Source of the DNA: Sanguibacter sp. HDW7
GTDB taxonomy: Bacteria > Actinomycetota > Actinomycetes > Actinomycetales > Cellulomonadaceae
DNA: 64,000 bases
Assembly (NCBI RefSeq): GCF_011300875.1
Contig: NZ_CP049862.1
Span: forward strand, 1,550,001 to 1,614,000
Reading direction: 5' to 3'
Below, in pieces: positions 41,273-53,159 of this stretch (its first letter is position 1; each line of letters opens with the position of its first letter). Both the position numbers and the translations under genes were made by a program. The notes beneath the pieces were generated by a model. That model was not told where the DNA came from. It saw nothing but the letters and a program-made list of their open reading frames with translations, and searched no databases.

Positions 41273-42253
41273 ATGGCACTGACCGCACAGGTGAAGGACG
41301 AGCTCGCGCGGCTCCGGGTCGACAGGACGAGCTGCCGCAAGGCGGAGGTCTCGTCGCTCCTGCGTTTCGCGGGTGGGCTCCACATCGTCTCGGGACGCAT
41401 CGTCGTCGAGGCCGAGGTGGACACGGGGGTCGTCGCGAGGCGGCTCAAGACGTCGATCGCTGAGGTGTACGGCCACCAGAGCGAGGTCGTCGTCATCGCC
41501 CCGGGCGGGCTGCGTCGGGGGCAGCGCTACGTCGTCCGCGTCGTGCGCGAGGGCGAGTCGCTCGCCCGGCAGACAGGCTTGCTCGACAACCGGGGTCGGC
41601 CCGTGCGCGGGCTGCCGCCGCAGGTCGTCGCGGGCGGCACCGAGGAGTCGGCCGCCGCGTGGCGCGGGGCGTTCCTCGCGCACGGCTCGCTCACGGAACC
41701 GGGGCGCTCGTCGTCCCTCGAGATCACGTGCCCAGGCCCCGAGGCCGCGCTCGCGCTCGTCGGCGCAGCGCGACGCCTCGGGGTGCAGTCGAAGGCCCGC
41801 GAGGTCCGCGGCGTCGACCGCGTCGTCGTGCGCGACGGCGAGGCGATCTCCCAGCTGCTCGTGCAGATGGGAGCGCCCGAGGTTGCGGTCGTGTGGGACG
41901 AGCGTCGGGCACGCCGGGAGGTGCGGGGCACAGCGAACCGGCTCGCGAACTTCGACGACGCCAACCTGCGTCGCTCCGCGCGCGCCGCCGTCGCGGCGGG
42001 CGCGCGCGTCGAGCGTGCGTTCGAGATCCTCGGCGCTGACCTGCCCGAGCACCTGCGCGAGGCCGGTGAGCTGCGGCTCGCGCACAAGCAGGCGTCGCTC
42101 GAGGAGCTCGGCCAGATCGCCGACCCGCCGCTCACGAAGGACGCTGTTGCCGGCCGCATCCGGCGGCTGCTCGCGACCGCGGACAAGCGCGCCGAGGAGC
42201 TCGGGATCCCCGACACCGAGGCGGGTCTTGCCCCGGAGCTGCTCGATCCGTGA
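41273..42253 (+). CDS. whiA: DNA-binding protein WhiA
   Basis: A 326-residue regulator. The N-terminal part is a degenerate LAGLIDADG homing-endonuclease fold ([17 protein letters not shown], about 20-36; [13 protein letters not shown], about 130-142). The C-terminal helix-turn-helix is diagnostic: [15 protein letters not shown] (about 225-239), [20 protein letters not shown] (about 262-281) and a last [15 protein letters not shown] (about 284-298). WhiA controls sporulation-linked division in Streptomyces and division in other Gram-positives. ATG 41273 follows CAGGAT (41260-41265) by seven bases, so it has its own leaderless transcript although it sits behind yvcK. Confidence 0.96.
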   Translation: MALTAQVKDELARLRVDRTSCRKAEVSSLLRFAGGLHIVSGRIVVEAEVDTGVVARRLKTSIAEVYGHQSEVVVIAPGGLRRGQRYVVRVVREGESLARQTGLLDNRGRPVRGLPPQVVAGGTEESAAAWRGAFLAHGSLTEPGRSSSLEITCPGPEAALALVGAARRLGVQSKAREVRGVDRVVVRDGEAISQLLVQMGAPEVAVVWDERRARREVRGTANRLANFDDANLRRSARAAVAAGARVERAFEILGADLPEHLREAGELRLAHKQASLEELGQIADPPLTKDAVAGRIRRLLATADKRAEELGIPDTEAGLAPELLDP

Positions 42254-42306
42254 GAAGGACGGCGTCCGCTCGGACGTTCGTCCCATCGAAGGACCCCCGG
42301 ACGGTA

Positions 42307-43455
<1,149 letters not shown>

Positions 43456-43484
43456 CGCTCCCTGCGCACGCACGATGAGCGCCT

Positions 43485-43538
43485 GACGTCCGCGTGCGCG
43501 CCCCGGCACCGGGGCGCGCACGCGGACGTCTCGCTTTT
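43485..43538 (+). terminator. Intrinsic terminator after gap
   Basis: A 21-pair stem (43485-43505 with 43510-43530) followed by TCGCTTTT. This is the only terminator in the window with a clear T-run. Confidence 0.9.
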
Positions 43539-43596
43539 CCGGCGCCCGTGCGAGCCGTCCCACCCCCTTCCATCCAGCACGAATCAGGAGCACCTG

Positions 43597-44796
43597 GTGA
43601 AGACCATCGCTGACCTCGGCGACCTGCGCGGCAAGCGCGTCCTCGTCCGTTCCGACTTCAACGTGCCGCTCGACGGCACGACCATCACCGACGACGGCCG
43701 CATCCGCGCCGCGCTGCCGACGCTCAAGCGACTCGTCGACGCCGGTGCGAAGGTCGTCGTGACGGCCCACCTCGGCCGCCCCAAGGGCGCCCCCGAGGAC
43801 AAGTACTCGCTCGCGCCCGTCGCCGCCCGCCTCGGCGAGCTGCTCGGCGCGAAGGTCACGCTCGCGTCCGACACCGTCGGCGAGGGTGCGAAGGCCGCCG
43901 TCGCAGCCCTCGGCGAGGGCGAGGTCGTCCTCCTCGAGAACATCCGCTTCGACGCGCGCGAGACGTCCAAGGTCGAGGAGGAGCGCCAGTCGCTCGCCGC
44001 CGACCTCGCGGAGCTCGCGGACGCGTACGTGTCCGACGGCTTCGGCGTCGTCCACCGCAAGCAGGCGTCGGTCTACGACATCGCGCAGGTCCTGCCGGCC
44101 GCTGTCGGTGAGCTCGTCCTCAAGGAGGTCGACTCCCTCAAGAAGGCGACCGAGGACCCGGCCCGCCCGTACGCGGTCGTCCTCGGTGGCTCGAAGGTCT
44201 CCGACAAGCTCGGCGTCATCGCCAACCTCCTCGAGAAGGCTGACCGCCTCCTCATCGGTGGCGGCATGGTCTTCACGTTCCTCGCCGCGCAGGGCCACTC
44301 CGTGGGCAAGTCGCTCCTCGAGGTCGACCAGATCGACACCGTCAAGGGCTACCTCGCGACGGCTGCCGAGCGCGGCGTCGAGATCGTCCTGCCCGTCGAC
44401 ATCGTCGCGGCCGACGGCTTCGCCGCCGACGCCCCGCACGACGTCGTCGCCGCCGACGCGATCCCGGCCGAGCGCATGGGTCTCGACATCGGCCCCGAGT
44501 CGCAGAAGCTCTTCGCCGCGAAGCTTGCGGACGCGAAGACGATCGTCTGGAACGGCCCCATGGGCGTCTTCGAGTTCGACGCGTTCGCCGGCGGCACGCG
44601 TGCCGTCGCGCAGGCGATGGTCGACGCGACCGCGGACGGCGCGTTCTCGATCGTCGGAGGTGGCGACTCCGCCGCGGCCGTGCGCATCCTCGGCTTCGAC
44701 GAGGCCGGCTTCTCCCACATCTCGACCGGTGGTGGCGCGAGCCTCGAGTTCCTCGAGGGCAAGTCGCTCCCCGGCATCGCCGTCCTCGACGCCTGA
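43597..44796 (+). CDS. pgk: Phosphoglycerate kinase
   Basis: Makes ATP from 1,3-bisphosphoglycerate. The 399-residue two-domain protein has [12 protein letters not shown] (about 16-27), HLGRPKG (about 57), LLENIRF (about 109), the nucleotide-binding [14 protein letters not shown] (about 190-203) and GGGDSAAAV (about 353). GTG 43597 has AGGAG at 43586-43590. It is 18 bases upstream of tpiA and cotranscribed with it. Confidence 0.98.
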   Translation: MKTIADLGDLRGKRVLVRSDFNVPLDGTTITDDGRIRAALPTLKRLVDAGAKVVVTAHLGRPKGAPEDKYSLAPVAARLGELLGAKVTLASDTVGEGAKAAVAALGEGEVVLLENIRFDARETSKVEEERQSLAADLAELADAYVSDGFGVVHRKQASVYDIAQVLPAAVGELVLKEVDSLKKATEDPARPYAVVLGGSKVSDKLGVIANLLEKADRLLIGGGMVFTFLAAQGHSVGKSLLEVDQIDTVKGYLATAAERGVEIVLPVDIVAADGFAADAPHDVVAADAIPAERMGLDIGPESQKLFAAKLADAKTIVWNGPMGVFEFDAFAGGTRAVAQAMVDATADGAFSIVGGGDSAAAVRILGFDEAGFSHISTGGGASLEFLEGKSLPGIAVLDA

Positions 44797-44814
44797 ACCC
44801 CTAGGAGACCCATC

Positions 44815-45597
44815 ATGGCTACCCGTACCCCGCTCATCGCGGGCAACTGGAAGATGAACAAGGACCACCTCGAGGGCATCGACCTGGTCCAGAAGCTCGA
44901 CTGGCACCTCAAGGACGGCAAGCACGACTTCGCCGCCGCCGAGGTCACCGTCCTCGTCCCGTTCACGGACCTGCGCTCGGTGCAGACGTTCGTCGATGCC
45001 GAGAAGTCCGGCCTCTCCTACGGCGCGCAGGATGTGTCCGCGCACGTGTCCGGCGCCTACACGGGCGAGATCTCGCCCGTGTTCCTCGCGCGTCTCGGCG
45101 TCACGTACGTCGCGATCGGCCACTCCGAGCGTCGTCAGTTCCACGGTGAGGACGACGCGCTCGTCAACGCCAAGACGAAGAACGCCCTCGCGCACGGCCT
45201 CGTGCCGATCGTGTGCGTCGGCGAGGGCCTCGACGTCCGCAAGGCCGGCGAGCAGGTCTCGTACACGCTCGCACAGGTCGACGGTGCGTTCGAGGGCATC
45301 TCGGCCGAGGACGCGGCCAAGGTCGTCGTCGCGTACGAGCCCGTCTGGGCCATCGGCACGGGCGAGGTCGCGACCCCGGCCGACGCCCAGGAGGTCAACG
45401 GCGCGATCCGTGCGCGCCTCGCCGAGCTCTACTCGGCCGAGGTCGCCGACGCCGTGCGCGTCCTCTACGGCGGTTCCGTGAAGTCGAGCTCGATCGTCGA
45501 GCTCATGGCCGAGCAGGACGTCGACGGGGCTCTCGTCGGGGGCGCCTCGCTCGACCCCGAGGAGTTCGCGAAGATCGCGCGTTTCCAGCAGGCCTGA
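44815..45597 (+). CDS. tpiA: Triose-phosphate isomerase
   Basis: Interconverts dihydroxyacetone phosphate and glyceraldehyde 3-phosphate. The 260-residue barrel has GNWKMNKD (10-17; Asn and Lys), the catalytic histidine in IGHSERRQ (about 101), the catalytic glutamate and flexible loop [16 protein letters not shown] (about 174-189) and [10 protein letters not shown] (about 218). ATG 44815 follows AGGAGAC. It ends the pgk-tpiA unit; a nested hairpin lies just downstream. Confidence 0.98.
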   Translation: MATRTPLIAGNWKMNKDHLEGIDLVQKLDWHLKDGKHDFAAAEVTVLVPFTDLRSVQTFVDAEKSGLSYGAQDVSAHVSGAYTGEISPVFLARLGVTYVAIGHSERRQFHGEDDALVNAKTKNALAHGLVPIVCVGEGLDVRKAGEQVSYTLAQVDGAFEGISAEDAAKVVVAYEPVWAIGTGEVATPADAQEVNGAIRARLAELYSAEVADAVRVLYGGSVKSSSIVELMAEQDVDGALVGGASLDPEEFAKIARFQQA

Positions 45598-45604
45598 CCG
45601 GTCT

Positions 45605-45652
45605 CCGGAGAGGTCCGCGTCCCGCCTGTCGGCGGGGCGTTGGCCTCTCCGG
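45605..45652 (+). terminator. Nested hairpin after tpiA
   Basis: Outer arms CCGGAGAGG (45605-45613) and CCTCTCCGG (45644-45652) enclose CCCGCC-TGTC-GGCGGG (45621-45636). A probable terminator before the secG promoter (TACTCT at 45665-45670). Confidence 0.6.
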
Positions 45653-45727
45653 GACCCCCTGGCCTACTCTTGACCCCGGTGGCAGACGCCACCGCATCAC
45701 GCACAGACGAACAGGACCCTTCCGCTC

Positions 45728-45967
45728 GTGGACATTCTCAAGATCATCCTCCAGGTCATCCTGGTCATCACGAGCCTCGCGAACGTCATGCTCGTCCTCA
45801 TGCACAAGGGCAAGGGCGGCGGCCTCTCCGACATGTTCGGTGGTGGCATGACCGCCTCGGTCGGCAGCTCCGGCGTCGCCGAGCGCAACCTCAACCGCCT
45901 CACCGTCGGGTTCGTCGTCGTCTGGGTCCTGACGATCGTCGCACTCGGCCTCATCGCCAAGCTCTGA
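45728..45967 (+). CDS. secG: Preprotein translocase subunit SecG
   Basis: A 79-residue subunit of the SecYEG channel. Two hydrophobic helices (about 2-24 and 58-77) flank a cytosolic Gly-rich loop, KGKGGGLSDMFGGG (about 28-41), which is the family signature. GTG 45728 gives the standard start MDILKIILQVILV. Its position after tpiA is conserved in Actinobacteria. TACTCT (45665-45670) is a candidate -10 giving a leader of about 50 bases. Confidence 0.95.
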   Translation: MDILKIILQVILVITSLANVMLVLMHKGKGGGLSDMFGGGMTASVGSSGVAERNLNRLTVGFVVVWVLTIVALGLIAKL

Positions 45968-46018
45968 ACCGGGCCGCCACCGGGCGGCTCACGCACCACG
46001 ACGACAGGGGAGTCTCAC

Positions 46019-46366
46019 GTGGCTGGTGGTAACGCGATCCGCGGTTCGCGCGTCGGCGCAGGGCCGATGGGCGAGGCCGAGCGAGGAGACCTCGCAGATC
46101 GGCACGCAGTGTCCTACTGGTGCGCCAACGGCCACCAGACCCGTGCGACGTTCGCCATAGGCCCGTCGACCGAGATCCCGGCGCAGTGGGACTGCAAGCG
46201 CTGCGGCTACCCCGCAGGGCTCGACGCCGACGCCCCGCCGTCGCCCGTGCGCAACGAGCCGTACAAGACCCACCTCGCGTACGTCAAGGAGCGGCGGACC
46301 GACGAGGACGGCACGGCCCTCCTCGACGAGGCGCTCGCCGCGCTGCGGGCGCGCCGAGGCGGCTGA
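46019..46366 (+). CDS. rbpA: RNA polymerase-binding protein RbpA
   Basis: A 115-residue actinobacterial transcription factor that stabilises the initiating polymerase with the main sigma factor. It has the N-terminal GNAIRGSRVGAGPM (about 4-17) that contacts promoter complexes, a zinc-ribbon-like core (YWCANGH about 38, WDCKRCGYPAG about 60) and a C-terminal sigma-interaction helix (TDEDGTALLDEALAALR). GTG 46019 has GGGGAG eight bases ahead. It lies 51 bases after secG and probably shares its transcript. Confidence 0.97.
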   Translation: MAGGNAIRGSRVGAGPMGEAERGDLADRHAVSYWCANGHQTRATFAIGPSTEIPAQWDCKRCGYPAGLDADAPPSPVRNEPYKTHLAYVKERRTDEDGTALLDEALAALRARRGG

Positions 46367-46403
46367 GCCGCCTCTCGTCCCTGGCACGGAACGGGTCTGC
46401 ATC

Positions 46404-46449
46404 CACGCAGAAGGCCGGCACCCCCGCGGGGGTGCCGGCCTTCTGCGTG
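46404..46449. terminator. Bidirectional hairpin between rbpA and pgl
   Basis: A perfect 21-pair stem, 46404-46424 with 46429-46449, around a CGCG loop lies between convergent genes. Confidence 0.88.
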
Positions 46450-46466
46450 AAGCCTCAGGAGCCGCG

Positions 46467-47225
46467 TCAGGCGTCCGTGGCCGCGGTCCCGGCGGCCGCG
46501 GCGTCGACGAGCCACAGCGTGCGCTCTGTGCCGTGCACGTGTGCCGCTGATGACTCAGGGTCGCCGGCAAGGCCCGCAGCCACCGCGTCGGCCTTCTCCG
46601 CGCCCGCGGCGACGACCCAGACCTCACGGGCCCCGTTGATCGCCTCGAAGGTGAGCGAGACGCGCGATGGCGGCGGCTTGGGGGAGTCGTGGACGCCGAC
46701 GGTCGGGGTGCCGACTGCGTCGCGGGCCGGGTGACCCGGGAAGAGCGACGCGACGTGCATGTCAGGGCCCATGCCGAGGAGCACGACGTCGAAGACGGGC
46801 GTCGCCGCCCCCTCGGGCGCGTAGCGGGCGAGCTCGGCAGCGTGCTCGGCCGCGGCCTCGTCGGGCCCGAACGACGGGTCCTCAGGGCGTGCAGCCGGCA
46901 TCTCGTGGACGTTGCCGGGGGGCAGCGGGAGCGAGTCGAGGAGCGCCGTGCGCGCCTGGAGCGCGTTGCGGTCCGCGTCGGACGCACCGACGAAGCGCTC
47001 ATCACCCCACCACACGTGGACGTCCGACCAGTCGACGAGGTCGCGCAGAGGGTTGCGCGCGGCCTCGGCGAGGAGCCGGATGCCGACCGTGCCGCCCGTG
47101 AGGACGACGTGGACGGGTGCGCGGACGGCCTGCGCGTCAAGGACCTGGAGGAGGAGACGGGCCCCCGTCGTCACGGCGAGCGCGTCGGCGTCAGGGTGGA
47201 CGACGACCGTGCGCACTGCGCTCAC
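46467..47225 (-). CDS. pgl: 6-phosphogluconolactonase
   Basis: Hydrolyses 6-phosphogluconolactone in the oxidative pentose phosphate pathway. The 252-residue protein has the SugI/NagB-like fold: VVLTGGTVGIRLL (about 38-50), VHVWWGDERFVG (about 66-77), DVVLLGMGPDMHVASLFPGHP (split, about 146-166) and a conserved VSLTFEAINGAREVW (about 188-202). The GTG start (complement 47223-47225) overlaps the opcA stop, so the genes are coupled. It is the last gene of the minus-strand operon. Confidence 0.95.
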   Translation of the reverse strand: MSAVRTVVVHPDADALAVTTGARLLLQVLDAQAVRAPVHVVLTGGTVGIRLLAEAARNPLRDLVDWSDVHVWWGDERFVGASDADRNALQARTALLDSLPLPPGNVHEMPAARPEDPSFGPDEAAAEHAAELARYAPEGAATPVFDVVLLGMGPDMHVASLFPGHPARDAVGTPTVGVHDSPKPPPSRVSLTFEAINGAREVWVVAAGAEKADAVAAGLAGDPESSAAHVHGTERTLWLVDAAAAGTAATDA

Positions 47226-48133
47226 GGCGCGACCCGCACGAGGCCGAGCGTGAGGACCTCGCCGTACATCTCGTCCTCGTCGAGGCGACGGAGCTCCTCG
47301 GCGACGCACTCGTGCAGCTGCCGGACCGGCAGCGCGATGCGGTGGTCGGGCTGCCCGGGCTGCGAGAGCACCGCGATCTTGCCGGTAGGACGCGCGAGCG
47401 TGATGTCGCCCGACGGGCGCGTGAGCGTCACGGCCGTGACGGCCTGGGCGCCGGGCGTGCGGACGATCTCGACCTCGCAGTCGAGCTCCTCACCGAGCCA
47501 CGCGCCGAGCAGGTCGAGCGAGCTGTGGTCGTCCTGTCCCGTGACCGTCACCTTCGTGACGGGCTCGAACGGCGGCTGGTCGAGGGTCGAGGTCAGCAGC
47601 CCGCGCCAGATCGTCGTGCGCGTCCAGGCGAGGTCCGTGTCGCCGGGCCGGTAGGACCGGGCAAGCGTACGGATCGTGGCGCGCGGGTCCGTCGACCGGT
47701 AGGAGTCCGTGATGCGGCGGTGCGCCATCGAACCGATGACGTCCTTGCCGGGGTTCGCGGGAGCCTCCCGCGGCCACCACGCGACGATCGGTGCGTCGGG
47801 CAGGAGCAGCGGCATGATGAGCGTGTCCGCGTGCTCGAACGCGGCCGCCGGGCCCGTGAGGATGATGACCTCGCTCGCACCGGCGTCGCCGCCGATGCGG
47901 ATCTGCGCGTCCACGCCGGTCGTCGTCGTGCTCGACGCAAGGACGATGATGCGGCACGGGTGCTCGCGCGACGCGACGTTCGCGGCGTCGATCGCCTCGG
48001 TCGTCGCGGCCTCGTCGGTGACGATGATGAGGGTGAGGACGCGCCCGAGGGCGACGGCACCACCCTCCTGGCGCAGCTTGATGAGCTTCTTCGCGACGGC
48101 GGTCGTCGTCGTGCTCGGCATGTCGATGATCAT
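47222..48133 (-). CDS. opcA: Glucose-6-phosphate dehydrogenase assembly protein OpcA
   Basis: A 303-residue protein required for full activity of glucose-6-phosphate dehydrogenase in cyanobacteria and Actinobacteria. Family features are an LTLIIVTDE strand (about 33-41), HPCRIIVLA (about 57-65), LIMPLLLPDAPIVAWWP (about 103-119) and a DLAWTRTTIWRGLL segment (about 164-177). ATG 48133 (MIIDMPST) follows GAGGAG by eight bases. It is 70 bases downstream of zwf and overlaps pgl. Confidence 0.95.
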   Translation of the reverse strand: MIIDMPSTTTTAVAKKLIKLRQEGGAVALGRVLTLIIVTDEAATTEAIDAANVASREHPCRIIVLASSTTTTGVDAQIRIGGDAGASEVIILTGPAAAFEHADTLIMPLLLPDAPIVAWWPREAPANPGKDVIGSMAHRRITDSYRSTDPRATIRTLARSYRPGDTDLAWTRTTIWRGLLTSTLDQPPFEPVTKVTVTGQDDHSSLDLLGAWLGEELDCEVEIVRTPGAQAVTAVTLTRPSGDITLARPTGKIAVLSQPGQPDHRIALPVRQLHECVAEELRRLDEDEMYGEVLTLGLVRVAP

Positions 48134-48203
48134 GCGTGGCTCTCCTCGCTCGAGGCGGTCGAGGCGCGGACGGCGCCGGGGGTCACGGTCGGTGCGGAGA
48201 GGG

Positions 48204-49760
48204 TCACGGGCGTCGCCAGACGCGACCGTCGCGGGCGAGCATCTCGTCCGCCGACGTAGGACCCCACGTGCCCGAGCGGTAGGCCTCGGGGGCACCCTCC
48301 GCGGCCCACATCGCGGTGATGGGGTCGAGGATCTTCCACGAGAGCTCGACCTCCTCGTGGCGCGGGAACAGCGGCGGCTCGCCGAGGAGCACCGAGAGGA
48401 TGAGGCGCTCGTAGGCCTCGGGGGACGACTGCGTGAAGGCGTGGCCGTAGCCGAAGTCCATCGTCACGTCGCGCACCTCCATCGCGGTGCCAGGGACCTT
48501 CGCGCCGAACCGGATGGTCACGCCCTCGTCCGGCTGGACGCGGATGACGATCGCGTTGTTGCCGAGGTCGCTCGTCTCGGTCGAGTCGAACGGCAGGTGC
48601 GGCGCCGACTTGAAGACGACGGCGATCTCCGTGACGCGGCGGCCGAGCCGCTTGCCGGCGCGCAGGTAGAACGGCACGCCCGCCCAGCGGCGGTTGTCGA
48701 TGTCGACACGGATCGCCGCGTACGTCTCGGTCGTCGACGCGGGGTCGGTGCCGTCCTCGTCGAGGTAGCCCTTGACCTCCTCGCCAGCCTGCCAGCCGGC
48801 GGCGTACTGGCCGCGGGCCGTGTGCTCGCCGAGGTTCTCGGGCAGGCGCATCGCGCTGAGAACCTTGATCTTCTCGGCGACGAGGTCGTCGGCCGCGAAC
48901 GATGCAGGCTCCTCCATCGCGGTGAGCGCAAGGAGCTGCAGCAGGTGGTTCTGGATGACGTCGCGCGCCGCGCCGATGCCGTCGTAGTAGCCGGCACGGC
49001 CACCGATGCCGATGTCCTCGGCCATCGTGATCTGCACGTGGTCGACGTAGTGGTTGTTCCAGATCGGCTCGTACATCTGGTTGGCGAAGCGCAGCGCGAG
49101 GAGGTTGAGGACCGTCTCCTTGCCGAGGTAGTGGTCGATGCGGAACACCGACGACTGGTCGAAGACCTCGGAGACGACGTCGTTGAGCTCACGTGCCGAG
49201 GCGAGGTCGTGCCCGAAGGGCTTCTCGATGACGACGCGGCGCCACGGCTGGGCGTCGTCCTCAGCGACCTGCGGCTTCGAGAGACCCGAGCGCGCGAGCT
49301 GACGGCACACCGTCGGGAACGCGCTCGGCGGGACGGAGAGGTAGAACGCGTGGTTGCCGCGCGTCCCGCGCTGCACGTCGAGCTCCTGGACGGTGCGGGC
49401 GAGCTCCTCGAACGCGGACTCGTCGTCGAAGGAGCCCTGGACGAAGCGGATGCCCTCGGCGAGCTGCTCCCAGGCCTCCTCGCGGAACGGCGTCCGTGCG
49501 TACTGCTTGACGGCGTCGTGGACGACCTGCGCGAAGTCCTGGTCGTCCCAGTCGCGCCGTGCGAAGCCCGTGAGCGCGAAGCCGGGCGGCAGCAGGCCAC
49601 GGTTCGACAGGTCGTACACCGCGGGCATGAGCTTCTTGCGGGCGAGGTCGCCCGTGACGCCGAAGATCACGAGGCTGCACGGTCCCGCGATGTGGGGCAG
49701 GCGCAGGTCGCGGCTGTCGCGCAGTGGGTTGTGCTCGGCGGTGACCTCGGTGGGGCTCAC
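48204..49760 (-). CDS. zwf: Glucose-6-phosphate 1-dehydrogenase
   Basis: First enzyme of the oxidative pentose phosphate pathway. The 518-residue protein has the NADP-binding [18 protein letters not shown] (about 30-47), the substrate-binding and catalytic [19 protein letters not shown] (about 207-225; the histidine is the substrate contact) and [11 protein letters not shown] (about 180). The GTG start overlaps the tal stop. Length is normal. Confidence 0.97.
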   Translation of the reverse strand: MSPTEVTAEHNPLRDSRDLRLPHIAGPCSLVIFGVTGDLARKKLMPAVYDLSNRGLLPPGFALTGFARRDWDDQDFAQVVHDAVKQYARTPFREEAWEQLAEGIRFVQGSFDDESAFEELARTVQELDVQRGTRGNHAFYLSVPPSAFPTVCRQLARSGLSKPQVAEDDAQPWRRVVIEKPFGHDLASARELNDVVSEVFDQSSVFRIDHYLGKETVLNLLALRFANQMYEPIWNNHYVDHVQITMAEDIGIGGRAGYYDGIGAARDVIQNHLLQLLALTAMEEPASFAADDLVAEKIKVLSAMRLPENLGEHTARGQYAAGWQAGEEVKGYLDEDGTDPASTTETYAAIRVDIDNRRWAGVPFYLRAGKRLGRRVTEIAVVFKSAPHLPFDSTETSDLGNNAIVIRVQPDEGVTIRFGAKVPGTAMEVRDVTMDFGYGHAFTQSSPEAYERLILSVLLGEPPLFPRHEEVELSWKILDPITAMWAAEGAPEAYRSGTWGPTSADEMLARDGRVWRRP

Positions 49761-50896
49761 TGGGCGTCCTCCTGGGATGCGTCGGTCGGGGAGATCTTCG
49801 TCGCGACGGTCGCGAGGAGGTCGTCCCAGCTGGCGGCGAACTTCGCCACGCCCTCACGCTCGAGCGTGTCTGTCACCGCGTCGAGGTCGATACCGACCTC
49901 GCGGAGCAGGGCGAGACGGTCGAGGGCGTCCTCGATCGCCGGGGTGATCGTGTCGGTCGTGTTCGTGGACGTCGAGCCGTGGTCGGCGACGGCGTCGAGC
50001 GTGGCCCGGGGCATCGTGTTGACCGTGCCGTCGGCGACGAGCGCGTCGACGTAGAGCGTGTCGGGCAGCGACGGGTCCTTGACGCCCGTCGAGGCCCACA
50101 GCGGGCGCTGAGGGTGAGCACCGAGGGCCGCAAGAGCCGCCCAACGCGGCGAGGCGAGCGTCTCGAGGTGCACCTGGTATGCGCGCCGCGCGTTCGCGAG
50201 CGCGATCGTGCCGCGCAGGCCCGGGGCGCGCGGGTCGTCCGACGCGTCGAGCAGGGGATCGACCGCGGTGTCGACGCGGGAGACGAAGAAAGAGGCGACC
50301 GAGCGGAGGCCGGCGAGGTCGTGCCCGGCCGCGCGCGCGAGCTCGAGGCCCGTGAGGTAGGCGTCGATGACCGCGAGGTAGCGCTCGATCGAGAAGATCA
50401 GCGTGACGTTGACGGAGATGCCGGCGGCGATCGTGCGCGTGATCGCGTCGATGCCCTCGACGGTCGCGGGGATCTTCACGAGCAGCCCGGGCCGGTCGAT
50501 GATCGCGGCGAGCTCGGCCGCCTGCGCGACCGTGCCGTCGGCGTCATGCGCGAGGCGCGGGTCGACCTCGATCGACACGCGGCCGTCGCGGCCGCCCGTC
50601 GCCGCGTGGACGGGAGCGAGGACGTCGAGCGCGGCGCGCACGTCGTCCGTCGTGAGCCGTGTGATCGCGGCCTCGACGTCCGCGCCCTCGTGGGCGAGCG
50701 CGTGGAGGTCGGTGTCGTACGCGTCCGAGCCCGAGATGGCGCCCGCGAAGATCGTGGGGTTCGTCGTCACGCCGACGACGGAGCTCTCCCGGACGAGATC
50801 GGCGAGGCCGCCGCCCGTGAGCAGGGGCCGCGAGAGGTCGTCGAGCCAGACGGCGACTCCCGAGCCGGAGAGGTGGGTGAGAGGGGATGAGCTCAT
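49757..50896 (-). CDS. tal: Transaldolase
   Basis: Transfers dihydroxyacetone units between sugar phosphates. The 379-residue protein shows [14 protein letters not shown] (about 41-54), the Schiff-base lysine in [15 protein letters not shown] (about 137-151), [13 protein letters not shown] (about 157) and [21 protein letters not shown] (split, about 278-298), the long bacterial TalAB-type form found in Actinobacteria. ATG 50896 follows GAGGAG. Its end overlaps zwf by four bases; tkt is 148 bases upstream, with a hairpin between. Confidence 0.97.
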   Translation of the reverse strand: MSSSPLTHLSGSGVAVWLDDLSRPLLTGGGLADLVRESSVVGVTTNPTIFAGAISGSDAYDTDLHALAHEGADVEAAITRLTTDDVRAALDVLAPVHAATGGRDGRVSIEVDPRLAHDADGTVAQAAELAAIIDRPGLLVKIPATVEGIDAITRTIAAGISVNVTLIFSIERYLAVIDAYLTGLELARAAGHDLAGLRSVASFFVSRVDTAVDPLLDASDDPRAPGLRGTIALANARRAYQVHLETLASPRWAALAALGAHPQRPLWASTGVKDPSLPDTLYVDALVADGTVNTMPRATLDAVADHGSTSTNTTDTITPAIEDALDRLALLREVGIDLDAVTDTLEREGVAKFAASWDDLLATVATKISPTDASQEDAQ

Positions 50897-50997
50897 GGCT
50901 GCTCCTCAGGGTTGCGACGTGTACCCGACGTCGCGGGTCGGCCTGGTTCCAGCGGCCGGGGCTGCGTGACACGTCCCGCGTGGCGGGGGTGCGAACG

Positions 50998-51030
50998 CCC
51001 GGTGCGCGGCCACGAGGGCCGCGCACCGGG
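50998..51030 (-). terminator. Hairpin between tkt and tal
   Basis: A 14-pair stem, 50998-51011 with 51017-51030, around ACGAG lies just after the tkt stop. It may reduce read-through into tal or process the message. Confidence 0.7.
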
Positions 51031-51044
51031 TGGGGTGCGGAGCG

Positions 51045-53159
51045 TCAGCGCGCGGCGGCCGCGAGGGACTCGCGGGCCTTCGCGACGACGTTCTCCGTGG
51101 TGAAGCCGTACTCCTCGAAGAGCTTCTCGGCCGAGGCCGAGGCGCCGTAGTGCTCGAGGGACACGGCGCGGCCGGCGTCGCCCAGGTAGCGGTACCAGCT
51201 GAGCGCGAGGCCCGCCTCGACCGAGACACGGGCGCGGACGGCAGCGGGGAGCACCGACTCGCGGTACGCCTCGTCCTGCTCGTCGAACCACTCGAGGCAC
51301 GGCGCCGAGACGACGCGCGTCGGGGTGCCCTCGGCCTCGAGAACCTCGCGTGCGGCGACCGCGACGTGGACCTCGGAGCCCGTCGCGAGCAGCACGACCT
51401 CAGGTGCGCCGTTGCTCGCGTCGAGCAGCGTGTAGGCGCCGCGTGCGAGGCCCTCGGCGGGCGCGTAGCCCTCGGTCCCGCGGGGGAACGTCGGGACGTT
51501 CTGGCGCGTGAGGATGAGGCCGACGGGGCCGTTGTCGCGCTCGAGGATCGCCTGCCACGCGGCCGCGGTCTCGTTGGCGTCCGCAGGACGGACGATCGAG
51601 AGGCCGGGGATCGCGCGGGTCGCCGCGAGGTGCTCGACGGGCTGGTGCGTCGGGCCGTCCTCGCCGAGGCCGATCGAGTCGTGCGTCCACACGTAGGTGG
51701 GGGAGCACTGCGCCATCGTCCCCATGAGCGACGCGAGACGGACCGCACCACGCATGTAGTCGGAGAACTGGAAGAACGTGCCGCCGTACGGGCGCGTGAG
51801 GCCGTAGAGGGCGATGCCCGCGAGGATCGCGCCCATGCCGTGCTCACGGATGCCGAAGTGGAGCGTGCGGCCGTAGGAGTCGCCCGCGAACTCGTGGCTC
51901 GAGCGGTGGGCGGGGAGGAACGACGGCTCGCCGGACATCGTCGTGTTGTTCGAGCCCGCGAGGTCGGCCGAGCCGCCCCAGAGCTCGGGGAGCACGTCGG
52001 CGAGCGCCGTGAGGACCTTGCCCGAGGCGGCGCGCGTCGCGACGGCCTTGCCGGCCTCGAACACGGGGAGGGCGTCGGCCCAGCCCTCGGGAAGCTCGCG
52101 TGAGGAGAGGCGGTCGAGGAGCGCGGAACGCTCCGGGCTCGCGGCTCGCCACTCGGCGAGGCGGACGTCCCAACCAGCGTGGGCCTCGGCACCGCGCGTC
52201 TGCAGGCCGCGGGAGTGCGCGACGACCTCGTCCGCGACGCCGAACGCGACGTCGGTCGGGAAGCCGAGCACCTCCTTGAGGGACGCGACCTCGGCTCCGC
52301 CGAGCTTCGAGCCGTGCGAGGAGTGGTCGCCCTGCTTCGTGGGCGACGGCCACGCGATGATCGTGCGCAGGCGGATGAACGACGGCTTCGACGACTCGGC
52401 GACGGCCGCGGCGATCGCGGCGTCGAGCGCCGCGACGTCCTCGTGGTACTCGCCGCCGGCGGTCCAGTCGACGTCCTGCACGTGCCAGCCGTAGGCCGCG
52501 TAGCGGGCCGCGACGTCCTCGGTGAACGCGATCGACGTGTCGCCCTCGATCGAGATGCGGTTGTCGTCCCAGATGACGACGAGGTTGCCGAGCTCCTGCG
52601 TGCCGGCGATCGAGCCGGCCTCGCTCGTCACGCCTTCCTGGAGGTCACCGTCCGACGCGATGACGAACACGCGCTGGTCGAAGAGGCTCTCGCCGGGGGC
52701 GGCGTCAGGGTCGAGGAGGCCGCGCACGCGGCGCTGCGCCATGGCCATGCCGACCGCGGACGCGAGGCCCTGGCCGAGCGGGCCCGTCGTGATCTCGACG
52801 CCCTGCGTGTGGCCGACCTCGGGGTGGCCCGGCGTGAGGGAGCCCCACGTGCGGAGCGCCTCGAGGTCGCCGAGCTCGAGGCCGAAGCCGCCGAGGTAGA
52901 GCTGGATGTACTGCGTGAGGCTCGAGTGGCCCGCGGAGAGCACGAAGCGGTCGCGACCGAGCCAGCTCGAGTCCGTCGGGTCGTGGCGCAGCCAGTTCTG
53001 GTAGAGCAGGTACGCGACGGGGGCGAGCGAGATGGCGGTGCCGGGGTGCCCGTTGCCGACCTTCTCGACCGCGTCGGCGGCCAGGACGCGCGCCGTGTCG
53101 ACGGCGCGTCGGTCAAGGTCGTTCCACGCGAAGGGGTGGGCGGGGGTGAACGCGTTCAC
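51045..53159 (-). CDS. tkt: Transketolase
   Basis: Thiamine-diphosphate enzyme moving two-carbon units in the pentose phosphate pathway. The 704-residue protein has the start-region [19 protein letters not shown] (about 31-49), [17 protein letters not shown] (about 116-132), the thiamine-binding GDGDLQEGV-like [18 protein letters not shown] (about 161) with DDNRISIEG, and the pyrimidine-domain [18 protein letters not shown] (about 485). The GTG at 53159 gives [15 protein letters not shown] stands four to five bases ahead. The TAGTCT box (complement 53234-53239) is a candidate promoter for the operon. Confidence 0.97.
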   Translation of the reverse strand: MNAFTPAHPFAWNDLDRRAVDTARVLAADAVEKVGNGHPGTAISLAPVAYLLYQNWLRHDPTDSSWLGRDRFVLSAGHSSLTQYIQLYLGGFGLELGDLEALRTWGSLTPGHPEVGHTQGVEITTGPLGQGLASAVGMAMAQRRVRGLLDPDAAPGESLFDQRVFVIASDGDLQEGVTSEAGSIAGTQELGNLVVIWDDNRISIEGDTSIAFTEDVAARYAAYGWHVQDVDWTAGGEYHEDVAALDAAIAAAVAESSKPSFIRLRTIIAWPSPTKQGDHSSHGSKLGGAEVASLKEVLGFPTDVAFGVADEVVAHSRGLQTRGAEAHAGWDVRLAEWRAASPERSALLDRLSSRELPEGWADALPVFEAGKAVATRAASGKVLTALADVLPELWGGSADLAGSNNTTMSGEPSFLPAHRSSHEFAGDSYGRTLHFGIREHGMGAILAGIALYGLTRPYGGTFFQFSDYMRGAVRLASLMGTMAQCSPTYVWTHDSIGLGEDGPTHQPVEHLAATRAIPGLSIVRPADANETAAAWQAILERDNGPVGLILTRQNVPTFPRGTEGYAPAEGLARGAYTLLDASNGAPEVVLLATGSEVHVAVAAREVLEAEGTPTRVVSAPCLEWFDEQDEAYRESVLPAAVRARVSVEAGLALSWYRYLGDAGRAVSLEHYGASASAEKLFEEYGFTTENVVAKARESLAAAAR

